Assembly (NCBI GenBank): GCA_019748055.1
Contig: JAIEQC010000007.1
Coordinates: forward strand, 1-59,904
Direction: 5' to 3'
DNA length: 59,904 nucleotides
From: Caulobacteraceae bacterium
Lineage (GTDB): Bacteria; Pseudomonadota; Alphaproteobacteria; Caulobacterales; Caulobacteraceae
Below are positions 46,297-54,960 of this stretch, one piece after another; position 1 is the first letter of the stretch, and the number at the start of each line of letters is the position of its first letter. A program made the translations under genes and the position numbers. The notes under the pieces were generated by a model. The model made no database searches and was not told the DNA's origin. It worked only from the letters and a program-made list of their open reading frames with translations.

Positions 46297-47897
46297 CCGA
46301 CGCCGCCGCCCCGACCGACAGACCCGCGCCCCGTCGCTGGGGCTGGGCGCTGCGCATCCTTCTGGCGCTGGCGGCCGGCGTCCTGACGGCCGTGGTGCAT
46401 CCGCCGTTCGGCGTGCTGCCCGGCCTGATCGGCTATCCGCTTCTGATGGTGCTGGCCGAGCGGTCGCGGACCGTGCGCGGCGGCTTCTGGATGGGGTGGC
46501 TGGCCGGTTTCGCCTATTTCGGCGTCGGCTGCTGGTGGGTGGCCGAGGCGTTTCTGGTCAATCCCGCGCAGGCGTGGATGGCGCCCTTCGCCGCCAGTCT
46601 TCTGCCGGCGGGGCTGGGCCTGTTCTGGGGCGCGGCGACCGCGCTGCATCGACGGCTGGCGCCGGTTGGAGTGGTCCGTGTCCTGACGTTCGGCGCACTT
46701 TTCTGCGGGATGGAGTGGTTGCGCGGTCACGTGCTGACCGGCTTCCCCTGGAATCCGGCCGGCGCGGGGTGGGAAGCGGGCTCGGCTCCGTCCCAGTTCG
46801 CCGCCGTCGTCGGCGTCTATGGACTGGGGCTCGTGACGGTGCTGGCCGTCTGCGCCTTTGCGCCCCTGGTCGTCGGCGGCGGGACGCGAAAGGGCCGGAT
46901 CGGGGCGGCCGTGGCGGGCGCCGCGACGCTGGTCGCCCTGTTCGTCGGCGGCGCGATCCGCCTGTCGGGGGCGGAGGTGCGTTCGACCGGGACCATCGTG
47001 CGGGTGGTCCAGGCCGACGTCGATCAGGAATCCAAGTGGTCGCCCGAAGCCTATCGCGACATCGTCCAGCGCTACGTCGCCCTGACCGCGCGCCCGGGCC
47101 CGCGCGTCCCGGACGTGGTGATCTGGCCCGAGGGCGCCCTGCCCAACACCGCCAACGCCGTGCTGGCTGAAGGGGCATGGGAAGCCGGCGCCATCGCCGC
47201 CGCCCTTCAGCCGGGCCAGACCCTGCTGGCGGGTCTAAGCCGCGGCGAGCCCGACCCCGACGCGGAGACCGGCGGCCGCTATTTCAACAGTCTGATCGCC
47301 CTGCGGCGCCTGCCCGGTCGCGAGGGCATGCGGATCGAGGCCGTCTACGACAAGTACAGGCTGGTGCCGTTCGGCGAGTTCCTGCCCGCGGGCGCTCTGA
47401 TGAGCCGGCTGGGCGTGCGCAGTCTGGTCCATGTGCCGGCCGACTTCACCGCCGGTCCGCGCCCGCGTCCGCTCGAGCTGGCCGGCCTGCCCGCCGTCCA
47501 GCCGCTGATCTGCTACGAGAGCTTGTTCCCGGGTTTCGTGGGGCGGAGCACGGACGCGGCCTGGATCGCCAACGTCTCGAACGACGCCTGGTTCGGCCGA
47601 ACGTCCGGCCCGCTGCAGCATCTGAATCTGGCGTCTTACCGCGCCATCGAGACGGGACTGCCGGTCGTGCGCGCGACGCCCACGGGCACGTCGGCGGTCA
47701 TCGATCCGTGGGGCCGCATCGTCGGCGACAAACGCCTCGATCCGGGCGAGAGTGGAGTGATCGACGCGGCTTTGCCGCAGGCGCTGACGGCCACGCCCTA
47801 TGCGCGGGTCGGCGACCTGCCGTGGCTGGCCGGAATCCTGATCTGCATGCTCGCCACGGTCGCGGCGCGACGTCGGCGTGAAGATGTTTCCCGCTGA
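46293..47897 (+). CDS. lnt: Apolipoprotein N-acyltransferase
   Basis: 534 residues from GTG 46293. Adds the third acyl chain to lipoproteins in the inner membrane. About seven N-terminal helices (WALRILLALAAGVLTAVVHPPFG...), then the nitrilase-like domain. The catalytic triad lies in WPEGALPN (Glu), YDKYRLVPFGEFLP (Lys) and LICYESLFPGF (Cys). In many alphaproteobacteria corC/hlyC sits between ybeY and lnt; here it does not. A weak hairpin follows (47899-47919). Confidence 0.94.
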   Translation: MTDAAAPTDRPAPRRWGWALRILLALAAGVLTAVVHPPFGVLPGLIGYPLLMVLAERSRTVRGGFWMGWLAGFAYFGVGCWWVAEAFLVNPAQAWMAPFAASLLPAGLGLFWGAATALHRRLAPVGVVRVLTFGALFCGMEWLRGHVLTGFPWNPAGAGWEAGSAPSQFAAVVGVYGLGLVTVLAVCAFAPLVVGGGTRKGRIGAAVAGAATLVALFVGGAIRLSGAEVRSTGTIVRVVQADVDQESKWSPEAYRDIVQRYVALTARPGPRVPDVVIWPEGALPNTANAVLAEGAWEAGAIAAALQPGQTLLAGLSRGEPDPDAETGGRYFNSLIALRRLPGREGMRIEAVYDKYRLVPFGEFLPAGALMSRLGVRSLVHVPADFTAGPRPRPLELAGLPAVQPLICYESLFPGFVGRSTDAAWIANVSNDAWFGRTSGPLQHLNLASYRAIETGLPVVRATPTGTSAVIDPWGRIVGDKRLDPGESGVIDAALPQALTATPYARVGDLPWLAGILICMLATVAARRRREDVSR

Positions 47898-48006
47898 CCG
47901 GGAATTCAGTCCGTTCCCGTACAGAAGGCTCAATTTTTTCCCGTGACACGCCCGCGCGACGGGCGCATTTCAACGATATGGGGCGGCGAATGCCGTGGAG
48001 GTATCT

Positions 48007-48414
48007 ATGGCGCGAGGCAAGGTGATCGAGGACGGTCCGCATCCGGTGGATCGTCATGTGGGAAGGCGCGTGTGCGAAAAGCGCATCGCCCTGGGCTATA
48101 ACCAGAGCGATCTGGGGCGCGCCGTCGGCGTGACCTTTCAGCAGATCCAGAAGTACGAGAAGGGCACCAACCGCATCTCGGCCTCCAAGCTGTTCGAGAT
48201 CGCGCGGTTCTTCCAGACCGAGATCTCCTATTTCTTCCAGGGCCTGGGCGACGCCCAGCCGGGGATGGCGGAGGACGCGGCCGGCTTCGACCACGACTTC
48301 CCCGCCACCCGCCAGTCGGTCGAGATCGCCCGGCTGGCGCCCCAGCTGTCGCCGCAGAAACAGAAGCTGGCGCTGGACCTGATCCGGGCGCTGCACGCCG
48401 CCAAGGACGACTGA
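48007..48414 (+). CDS. XRE-family transcriptional regulator
   Basis: 135 residues from ATG 48007, with a GGAGGT ribosome site at 47998-48003. Starts GPHPVDRHVGRRVCEKRIALGYNQSDLGRAVGVTFQQIQKYEKGTNRISASKLFEIARFF (positions ~12-70), the standard HTH of the type found next to lnt in other alphaproteobacteria (Caulobacter and Rhizobiales). The C-terminal part is helical (LAPQLSPQKQKLALDLIRAL). Targets unknown; spacing suggests its own promoter in the 109-bp gap after lnt. Confidence 0.86.
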   Translation: MARGKVIEDGPHPVDRHVGRRVCEKRIALGYNQSDLGRAVGVTFQQIQKYEKGTNRISASKLFEIARFFQTEISYFFQGLGDAQPGMAEDAAGFDHDFPATRQSVEIARLAPQLSPQKQKLALDLIRALHAAKDD

Positions 48415-48419
48415 GGGCC

Positions 48420-48926
48420 TCAGTCGGCGCGGCGTCGTCCGAAATTCGGCGCGTTCGCCTTCTGCTCGGCCCAGTAGGCGGCGCCTTCCCGGGGCTTGAA
48501 CATGGTTCGCGCCGAGCCGTTCCGGTCGACCACGGCGAAGGTGTTGCTGGACGCCTGATACAGAAGCACGTCGCCGTTCGGCCGTTCCGCCCGCTCGACG
48601 TCCGCCGGAGGCGTGCGTGTGAAGGCGCTCACCTTGGCCAGATAGTCCTCGGCCGACCGCGCCCCGAAGTCCGCGCCGTTCCGCTCGTAGAGCCGCTGCA
48701 CCTTGGCGTCGACCGTCTCGCGCCGGTTCGCCGTGAGCGGCGCCGCCTCGACCTTGGCCACCGTTTCGGTCGCCCCGGCTTCCGCCGTCGCCGTCGCAGT
48801 CTGAACGACCTCGCCGGCGATGGCCTGTGTCCTGTCGCGCGTCTCGACGGCCGAAGCCCCGTCGTCGCAGCCCGTCAGCGACCCGAACGTCGCGACGGCG
48901 CATGCCGCCAAAAGAATCCGTCTCAT
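48420..48926 (-). CDS. Lipoprotein with polymorphic-toxin-like C-terminal domain
   Basis: 168 residues from ATG 48926, with GGAGGG upstream. Lipoprotein signal ends SLTGCDDG (Cys about residue 20). A low-complexity Ala/Thr/Glu linker reaches about residue 70. The last ~90 residues read [42 protein letters not shown] and ARTMFKP, a pattern I associate with C-terminal nuclease-type domains of secreted polymorphic toxins (FxKHGxxFG, NGD...Y...NxFxV...T...KP). The usual His of KHG is Asn here, so it may be inactive or domesticated. No partner gene recognised. Confidence 0.65.
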   Translation of the reverse strand: MRRILLAACAVATFGSLTGCDDGASAVETRDRTQAIAGEVVQTATATAEAGATETVAKVEAAPLTANRRETVDAKVQRLYERNGADFGARSAEDYLAKVSAFTRTPPADVERAERPNGDVLLYQASSNTFAVVDRNGSARTMFKPREGAAYWAEQKANAPNFGRRRAD

Positions 48927-49028
48927 CCAACCCTCCGTTGAAATACCCGCGGTCGGACTCGTGCCACACAGAATCTGTTCTTGCAATGTTCCATTTCGCG
49001 GGGCTCCGTCGGCGGCTATGGAGGGATC

Positions 49029-50261
49029 ATGACCTCCTCCCACGCCCGGCCCCGTCGCGTGCTGCTGATCGTCGGCGGCGGCATCGCGGCCTACAAGTCT
49101 CTGGAGCTGGTGCGCCTGTTCGCGAAAGCCGGCGTCGAGACCCAGGCGATCCTGACGAAGGCGGGCGAGGCGTTCGTCACGCCTCTGTCGTTGGCGGCCC
49201 TGACCGGGAGACCGGTGCGCCGGTCGTTGTTCGATCCGACCGACGAGACGGCCATGGGCCACATCGAGCTGTCGCGCTGGGCCGATCTGGTGGTCGTGGC
49301 CCCGGCGACGGCGGGACTGATCGCCAAGGCGGCGAACGGTCATGCGGACGACCTGGCCTCGACCACGCTGATGGCGACCGACAAGCGCGTCCTGATGGCG
49401 CCGGCGATGAACGTGCGCATGTGGACCCACCCGGCGGTGCAGGCCAACGTCGCGCGGCTGAAGGGCTTCGACGGCCTGCACCACGTCGCCTTCGTCGGCC
49501 CGGACGAGGGCGAGATGGCCTGCGGCGAGTTCGGGCCAGGGCGCATGGCCGAGCCGCAGGCGATCCTGGAGGCGGCGCTGGCCCTGCTGGACGGCCCCGA
49601 CGGCCGCCCCCTGAGTGGACGTCGCGCGGTGGTCACAGCCGGGCCGACGTTCGAGCCGATCGACCCGGTGCGCGGCCTGACCAATCGATCTTCCGGCAAG
49701 CAGGGGTACGCGGTCGCCCAGGCTTTGGCCGAGCTGGGCGCAGAGGTCACCCTGGTCTCGGGTCCGGTGGCGCTGGAGGCGCCCGTCGGCGTGACCCGCG
49801 TCTGGGTCGAGACGGCCGAGCAGATGCGCGCGGCGGTGCAGGCGGCCCTGCCCGCCGACGTGGCGGTCATGTCCGCCGCCGTGGCCGACTGGCGCGTGGA
49901 CGGCGTCGCCACCGGCAAGATCAAGAAGGCCCCGGGCGGCGCACCCAAGCTGAGCCTGATCGAGAACCCCGACATCCTCGCCGAAACCTCGCGCAAGGGC
50001 CCCCGGCGGCCGAAACTGGTCGTGGGCTTCGCCGCCGAGACCGGCGACCTGATCGTGCTGGCCAAGGCCAAGCTGTCGAGAAAGGGGTGCGACTGGATCG
50101 TGGCCAACGACGTCTCGGCCGACGTCTTCGGGGCCGAGGCCAACGCCGTCACCCTGATCCGCGCCGACGGGTCGATGGAGGCGCTGGACCGCCGGTCCAA
50201 GGCCGAGATCGCCCGCGCGCTGGCCGCCCGCATCGCCGACCATCTCACGGAGTCCGAATGA
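49029..50261 (+). CDS. coaBC: Bifunctional CoA-synthesis protein CoaBC (Dfp)
   Basis: 410 residues from ATG 49029, GGAGGG upstream. N-terminal CoaC flavodoxin-like decarboxylase: [38 protein letters not shown], and [21 protein letters not shown]-terminal CoaB phosphopantothenoylcysteine synthetase starts about residue 195 with [18 protein letters not shown] and [10 protein letters not shown], then KIKKAPGG with the Lys of the active site. It converts 4'-phosphopantothenate to 4'-phosphopantetheine. Overlaps dut by ATGA. Confidence 0.95.
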   Translation: MTSSHARPRRVLLIVGGGIAAYKSLELVRLFAKAGVETQAILTKAGEAFVTPLSLAALTGRPVRRSLFDPTDETAMGHIELSRWADLVVVAPATAGLIAKAANGHADDLASTTLMATDKRVLMAPAMNVRMWTHPAVQANVARLKGFDGLHHVAFVGPDEGEMACGEFGPGRMAEPQAILEAALALLDGPDGRPLSGRRAVVTAGPTFEPIDPVRGLTNRSSGKQGYAVAQALAELGAEVTLVSGPVALEAPVGVTRVWVETAEQMRAAVQAALPADVAVMSAAVADWRVDGVATGKIKKAPGGAPKLSLIENPDILAETSRKGPRRPKLVVGFAAETGDLIVLAKAKLSRKGCDWIVANDVSADVFGAEANAVTLIRADGSMEALDRRSKAEIARALAARIADHLTESE

Positions 50262-50707
50262 CGACCCTGCGCGTCCGCCGCCTGCCGCACGCCGAGGGCC
50301 TGGCCCTTCCCGCCTATGAGACGGCGCAGTCGGCCGGCATGGACCTGCGGGCCGCCGTCGCCGCCGACGCCCCGGTGACGCTGCAGCCCGGCGACCGCGC
50401 CCTGATCCCCACCGGCCTGCAGATCGCGCTGGAGCCGGGATACGAGGCGCAGGTGCGGCCCCGCTCCGGTCTGGCGCTGAAGCACGGGATCACCTGCCTG
50501 AACAGCCCGGGCACCATCGACGCCGACTATCGCGGCGAGGTGGGCGTGATCCTGATCAATCACGGCCGCGAGCCCTTCGTGATCGCGCGGGGCGAACGCA
50601 TCGCCCAGATGGTGGTGGCCGCCATCGTTCAGGCGGCGCCCGTCGAAGTGGACGTTCTGGACGAGACCGCGCGCGGCGCCGGCGGCTTCGGCTCCACCGG
50701 CCGCTGA
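50258..50707 (+). CDS. dut: dUTP diphosphatase
   Basis: 149 residues from ATG 50258. Trimeric dUTPase making dUMP and preventing uracil incorporation. The five motifs are in order: [57 protein letters not shown]. Length is standard. coaBC-dut order is common. Confidence 0.97.
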   Translation: MTTLRVRRLPHAEGLALPAYETAQSAGMDLRAAVAADAPVTLQPGDRALIPTGLQIALEPGYEAQVRPRSGLALKHGITCLNSPGTIDADYRGEVGVILINHGREPFVIARGERIAQMVVAAIVQAAPVEVDVLDETARGAGGFGSTGR

Positions 50708-50774
50708 ACCTTCTTTGGGCGACCCGCGTTAACCCAACCGACGGCCAGCTTGGCCTTAAGGATGGAGAGCGGTC

Positions 50775-51137
50775 ATGGAGTCCCTGATCGACGCCGTCGG
50801 CGGTTTTCTGGTGGGCCTGTGGGCCCTCGCCCAGGCCGGCTTCGACGGCGTGAACCAGGTCGTCGGCCTGATCATCGCCCTGGTCTCTGCCCTGATGATG
50901 CCGGCCTGGCGCGCCCTGTGGGCGACCGCGGCCGGGGCCACGGCGGTGCATTTGATCGTCCAGGTCCTGCGGCCCGTGCTGGACGGCGCCGCCTTCGCCC
51001 TGCCGCCGATCATGACGCTGGGTTTCTGGATGACGGCGCTGGCGCTGTTCCTGGGCTTCTCGGTGGTGATCGCCGTGTTTTTCCTGATCAAGAGCCTGAT
51101 CCCGGGTCTCGGGGGCCGACGCGCCCACGCGCACTGA
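50775..51137 (+). CDS. Small integral-membrane protein
   Basis: 120 residues from ATG 50775 with GGAGAG upstream. Three hydrophobic stretches (residues ~20-45, ~50-65, ~80-108) with an Arg/His-rich C-terminal tail (GLGGRRAHAH). No family recognised. The 67-bp gap from dut holds two TTAA motifs, spaced 23 bases apart. Confidence 0.6.
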   Translation: MESLIDAVGGFLVGLWALAQAGFDGVNQVVGLIIALVSALMMPAWRALWATAAGATAVHLIVQVLRPVLDGAAFALPPIMTLGFWMTALALFLGFSVVIAVFFLIKSLIPGLGGRRAHAH

Positions 51138-51222
51138 GGCGGTGCGACGCGCCGGGCTGGCGCGGTCGGGCGGGCGGCGCTAAACCGCCCGCGTCCCAGT
51201 GTTTCCGAGGAAAAGCCTGCCC

Positions 51223-52725
51223 ATGCGCGACATCACGCACTTCATCGACGGCGCCGCCTTTACGGGGGCCTCGGGCCGCTTCGGCGACGTGATGAACCCG
51301 AACACCGGCGAGGTTCAGGCCCGCGTCCAGCTGGCGACCACGTCGGAAGTCGATCGCGCCGTCCAGGCCGCCCAGAACGCCTTCGAGGGCTGGTCCTCGA
51401 CCAATCCGCAGCGCCGCGCGCGGGTGATGTTCGAGTTCAAGCGCCTGGTCGAGGCCAACATGAACGAGCTGGCCGAGCTGCTGTCCAGCGAGCACGGCAA
51501 GGTGATCGCCGACTCCAAGGGCGACATCCAGCGCGGGCTTGAGGTCATCGAGTTCGCCTGCGGAATCCCCCATGCGCTCAAGGGCGAATACACCTGGGGC
51601 GCCGGGCCCGGCATCGACGTCTATTCGATGCGTCAGCCGCTGGGCGTGGTTGCGGGCATCACCCCGTTCAACTTCCCGGCCATGATCCCGATGTGGATGT
51701 TCGGCGTGGCCATCGCGGTCGGCAACACCTTCGTGCTCAAGCCTTCGGAGCGCGATCCGTCGGTGCCGGTGCGTCTGGCCGAGCTGATGATGGAGGCGGG
51801 CGCCCCCGCCGGCGTACTGAACGTGATCCACGGCGACAAGGCGGCGGTGGACGGCATTCTGACCCACCCGCTGGTGCACGCCGTCAGCTTCGTCGGCTCG
51901 TCCGACATCGCCCACTACGTCTACCAGACCGGCGCGGCCAACCATAAGCGCGTCCAGGCCATGGGCGGCGCCAAGAACCACGGGATCGTCCTGCCCGACG
52001 CCGACATGGACCAGGTGGTCAAGGATCTGGCCGGCGCCGCCTTCGGCTCGGCCGGCGAACGCTGCATGGCCCTGCCGGTCGTGGTGCCGGTCGGCCAGAA
52101 GACGGCCGACGAGCTGCGCGAGCGCATGGTCGCCGAGATGCGCACGCTCAAGGTCGGCGTCTCGACCGACGCCGACGCCCACTACGGCCCCGTCGTCACC
52201 GCCCAGCACCGCGAACGCGTCGCCGGCTGGATCGAGAAGGGCGTGCAGGAAGGCGCCGAGCTGGTCGTCGACGGCCGCGACTTCGCGCTTCAGGGGCACG
52301 AGAAGGGCTATTTCATCGGCCCGTCGCTGTTCGACCGCGTGACGCCCGACATGAGCAGCTATCAGGAAGAGATCTTCGGCCCCGTGCTGCAGATCGTCCG
52401 CGCCGACAGCTTCGAGGAGGCGCTGAGCCTGCCGTCGAAGCACCAGTACGGCAACGGCGTGGCCATCTTCACCCAGAACGGCCGCGCCGCGCGCGACTTC
52501 GCCGCCCGCGTCAACGTCGGCATGGTCGGCATCAACGTGCCGATCCCGGTGCCGGTCGCCTATCACACCTTCGGCGGCTGGAAGCGCTCGGCCTTCGGCG
52601 ACATCAACCAGCACGGCATGGAAGGCGTCCGCTTCTGGACCAAGACCAAGACCGTCACCGCCCGCTGGCCCGACAGCGAGCTGGAACACGCCGACAGCGC
52701 CTTCGTCATCCCCACGATGCGGTGA
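51223..52725 (+). CDS. mmsA: CoA-acylating methylmalonate-semialdehyde dehydrogenase
   Basis: 500 residues from ATG 51223, with CCGAGGAAAAG upstream. Oxidises methylmalonate semialdehyde to propionyl-CoA in valine breakdown. Starts with ITHFIDGAAFTGASGRFGDVMNPNTGEV; GITPFNFPAMIPMWMFGVAI (aldehyde dehydrogenase NAD motif); GAKNHGIVLPDAD; the catalytic Cys in AGERCMALPVVV; and EEIFGPVLQIVRADSFEEAL. The Cys-Met-Ala context fits MmsA rather than other ALDHs. Confidence 0.93.
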   Translation: MRDITHFIDGAAFTGASGRFGDVMNPNTGEVQARVQLATTSEVDRAVQAAQNAFEGWSSTNPQRRARVMFEFKRLVEANMNELAELLSSEHGKVIADSKGDIQRGLEVIEFACGIPHALKGEYTWGAGPGIDVYSMRQPLGVVAGITPFNFPAMIPMWMFGVAIAVGNTFVLKPSERDPSVPVRLAELMMEAGAPAGVLNVIHGDKAAVDGILTHPLVHAVSFVGSSDIAHYVYQTGAANHKRVQAMGGAKNHGIVLPDADMDQVVKDLAGAAFGSAGERCMALPVVVPVGQKTADELRERMVAEMRTLKVGVSTDADAHYGPVVTAQHRERVAGWIEKGVQEGAELVVDGRDFALQGHEKGYFIGPSLFDRVTPDMSSYQEEIFGPVLQIVRADSFEEALSLPSKHQYGNGVAIFTQNGRAARDFAARVNVGMVGINVPIPVPVAYHTFGGWKRSAFGDINQHGMEGVRFWTKTKTVTARWPDSELEHADSAFVIPTMR

Positions 52726-52730
52726 TCGGG

Positions 52731-52760
52731 GACGCGGAGGCGTGTCCTCCGCGTCATGTT
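52731..52760 (+). terminator. Hairpin after mmsA
   Basis: A perfect 10-bp stem (GACGCGGAGG/CCTCCGCGTC) with a CGTGT loop, followed by ATGTTT. It starts 5 bases after the mmsA stop and likely ends that transcript. Confidence 0.65.
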
Positions 52761-52818
52761 TCCGACCGGCGTTCGATGTTAAGCCTCGCCCTCGACTGAA
52801 ACGGACCCGGACCTCTCC

Positions 52819-53712
52819 ATGCGTCGCTTCTTCGTCTGGTCGGCCCTGGCGGCCCTGGTGGGCCTGCTGATCGCCGGCGGCGGCTACTGGGCTTACTGGC
52901 AGTTCCACGCGCGGTTCCAGCCGGTGACGATCACGCGGCACCAGGGCGCCATCCAGACCCTGTTGGACGGGTCGGGCTGGGTGTCCGGCGGCGGAGGCGG
53001 GCAGCCGCTGTGGATCGTCGGCTATCGCGACAGCGCCGCCATGCAGCGCTACGAGCAGCAGGAAGGCCCCAAGCTTCGCGCCGCGGGCGTCGAGGTGCGG
53101 GTCGTGGTCTTCGCCCGCCCCGACCGTGAAGGACTGGAGCAATCCACGGCCGCCGAGCGGTCGACGGTGGCCGAGCTGTGGCTGACGCGCGACTGGTCGC
53201 TGTACCAGCGCTGGACCGCCACGCCGACGGCGTCGTGGACCGCGGCCGGTCTGCCCCGGGCAGACGGCAACCTGGCGCGCATGGCGGTGGTCGAGGCGGG
53301 CCGCGACTTCTCGGGCGAACTGTCCGACCTGCTGGCGGCCTCGGGGCTGCAGACCCGCTGGCCGCTGGTGATCTGGCGCGACCGCGACGGCTTCCTGAAG
53401 GCCTGCGCCTGCACCGACCCGCGCTCCTGGGCCTTCATCCGCGACGATCTGGGCGCGCCGGACCGGGTCGATCCGGACGCGCCGCCCGGACCGGGACTGC
53501 CGCCCGCGCCGGTCGACGGCGTCCCGCCGGGCTCGCCCCCGCCGCTGCCCTATCCGACGCTGCCGACCGTCCCGCCCGCCGACGCGCCGGCCGGCCCGTC
53601 GGCGACCGCGCCGACGACGCCGGCCTCCCCGGGATCGCCTGCGCCGCGGGCGACCCCTCAGCCCCGGAAGGCGCCGGAGCCGACGAAGCAGGACGACACG
53701 ACCTTCTACTGA
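52819..53712 (+). CDS. Conserved membrane-anchored protein with Pro-rich tail
   Basis: 297 residues from ATG 52819. One N-terminal transmembrane helix (VWSALAALVGLLIAGGGYWAYW), a periplasmic domain with PLWIVGYRDSAAMQRYE, EVRVVVFARPDREGLEQSTAAERSTVAELW and FLKACACTDP, then a ~80-residue Pro/Ala-rich tail ending KQDDTTFY. This seems a protein conserved in Caulobacterales; I know no function. The Cys-Ala-Cys near residue 194 could be redox-active or metal-binding. Confidence 0.7.
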   Translation: MRRFFVWSALAALVGLLIAGGGYWAYWQFHARFQPVTITRHQGAIQTLLDGSGWVSGGGGGQPLWIVGYRDSAAMQRYEQQEGPKLRAAGVEVRVVVFARPDREGLEQSTAAERSTVAELWLTRDWSLYQRWTATPTASWTAAGLPRADGNLARMAVVEAGRDFSGELSDLLAASGLQTRWPLVIWRDRDGFLKACACTDPRSWAFIRDDLGAPDRVDPDAPPGPGLPPAPVDGVPPGSPPPLPYPTLPTVPPADAPAGPSATAPTTPASPGSPAPRATPQPRKAPEPTKQDDTTFY

Positions 53713-53716
53713 GGCG

Positions 53717-54880
53717 TCACAAAGCGGCGCAGGCCGCGACCAGGCCTTCGAGGTCGTTCCGGTCCTGATACAGGCCGAAGCCGAAGCGGATCACGTCGTC
53801 GCGCACGTCGGTGACCACGTTCGCCGCCATCAACGCCTTCTGCCAGTCCGCCGCATGGCCGTGGCGCAGCGCCAGGAACCGGGCGCGGGGGCCCCCGCCG
53901 GGCGTGACGCGGTTCAGGATTTCCGCCTCGACCAGCCGACCGGCGCGGCCCTCTCGCACCGCCGTCTCGAACGCGGCGGCCAACGTATCCGCATGGGCCG
54001 AAATGCGCGCGGTGGTCAGGCCCTCGGCGTCCAGGGTCCGTCGCGTCGCGTTGAAGCGGTACAGGGCCGAGACGTCGAAGGTGGCCCCCCAGAAACGGCC
54101 GCCGTCGGTGCGGTAGCCGACGCCACCCGGCGGACCCGCCAGGTCGCCGAACTCCGCGAACCAGCCGGTGACGACCGGGCGCGCGCAAAAGCCGTCGGGC
54201 GCGTGCAGGAAGCAGCCGCCCTCGCCCGACATGGCGTATTTGTAGACCCCGGCGGTGTAGAAGACCCGGTCCGCGAAGGCCGACAGATCGGTCGGACGCG
54301 CCATGAAGCCGTGATAGCCGTCGATCAGCACCCAGGGCCCGTCCGGCCGCGCCAGCTCGGCCAGCCGATTCAGCGCCTCGAAGGCCTGACCCGTGCGGAA
54401 GAAGACGTGGCTGACCACGATCCAGTCGTGGCCGCCGTTCCTTGCGGCCTCCAGAAACCGGTCGGCGAAGGTCGCGAACGGCTCCAGCGGCACCCGCTCG
54501 ACCACCGCCTGCCCGGCCTCCTCCCACCGCTGCGCCTGTCTGCGGAATGAGTGGAACTCGCCGTCGGTCGACAGGATGCGGACGGGCGACCTCTCCACGC
54601 CGGAGAAGAGGCGCAGCAGGAAGTCGTGGGTGTTGGACGAGAAGGTGATCGTGTTCGGATCGGGCAGGCCCAGCTCCCGCGCCACGTGCGCCTGCGCCTC
54701 CGGGATCACGCTGCCGAAAATGTGGTCCCACTTGCGGTCGGCATGACGCGCTGCGTCTTCCCAAGCCTGAACCTGTCCCGCAAACCCCGCGTCAGGCCAC
54801 AGATGATGACTGTGCGCGGCAAAGTGCAGCCGGCCGGGCGCGGCGGACAGGGCGCGGGAGAACAGGTCCTTGCGGCTCAT
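53717..54880 (-). CDS. Class-V aminotransferase-fold PLP enzyme
   Basis: 387 residues from ATG 54880; a longer start at 54916 exists. The PLP Lys is in FYTAGVYKYAMSGEGG (~residue 226), following the Asp/His region WVLIDGYHGFMA. It has LHFAAHSHHLWPDAG at the N-terminus and NTITFSSNTHDFLLRLF. It is in the kynureninase/cysteine-desulfurase superfamily; the AHSHHLWPD motif is not usual for cysteine desulfurase, and it lacks the classical desulfurase Cys. Substrate unknown. Confidence 0.78.
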   Translation of the reverse strand: MSRKDLFSRALSAAPGRLHFAAHSHHLWPDAGFAGQVQAWEDAARHADRKWDHIFGSVIPEAQAHVARELGLPDPNTITFSSNTHDFLLRLFSGVERSPVRILSTDGEFHSFRRQAQRWEEAGQAVVERVPLEPFATFADRFLEAARNGGHDWIVVSHVFFRTGQAFEALNRLAELARPDGPWVLIDGYHGFMARPTDLSAFADRVFYTAGVYKYAMSGEGGCFLHAPDGFCARPVVTGWFAEFGDLAGPPGGVGYRTDGGRFWGATFDVSALYRFNATRRTLDAEGLTTARISAHADTLAAAFETAVREGRAGRLVEAEILNRVTPGGGPRARFLALRHGHAADWQKALMAANVVTDVRDDVIRFGFGLYQDRNDLEGLVAACAAL

Positions 54881-54960
54881 GTCCTGATTTTCCAGTCGGG
54901 CCGGCACACTGTCCATGGTGTCCAGGCCGGATCGTCCAAGGAAGTGCAGTCCGCCGGTCG

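Noticed and set aside
50729..50759. CtrA site upstream of the small membrane protein
   Set aside because: Two TTAA motifs are 23 bases apart, not 7.
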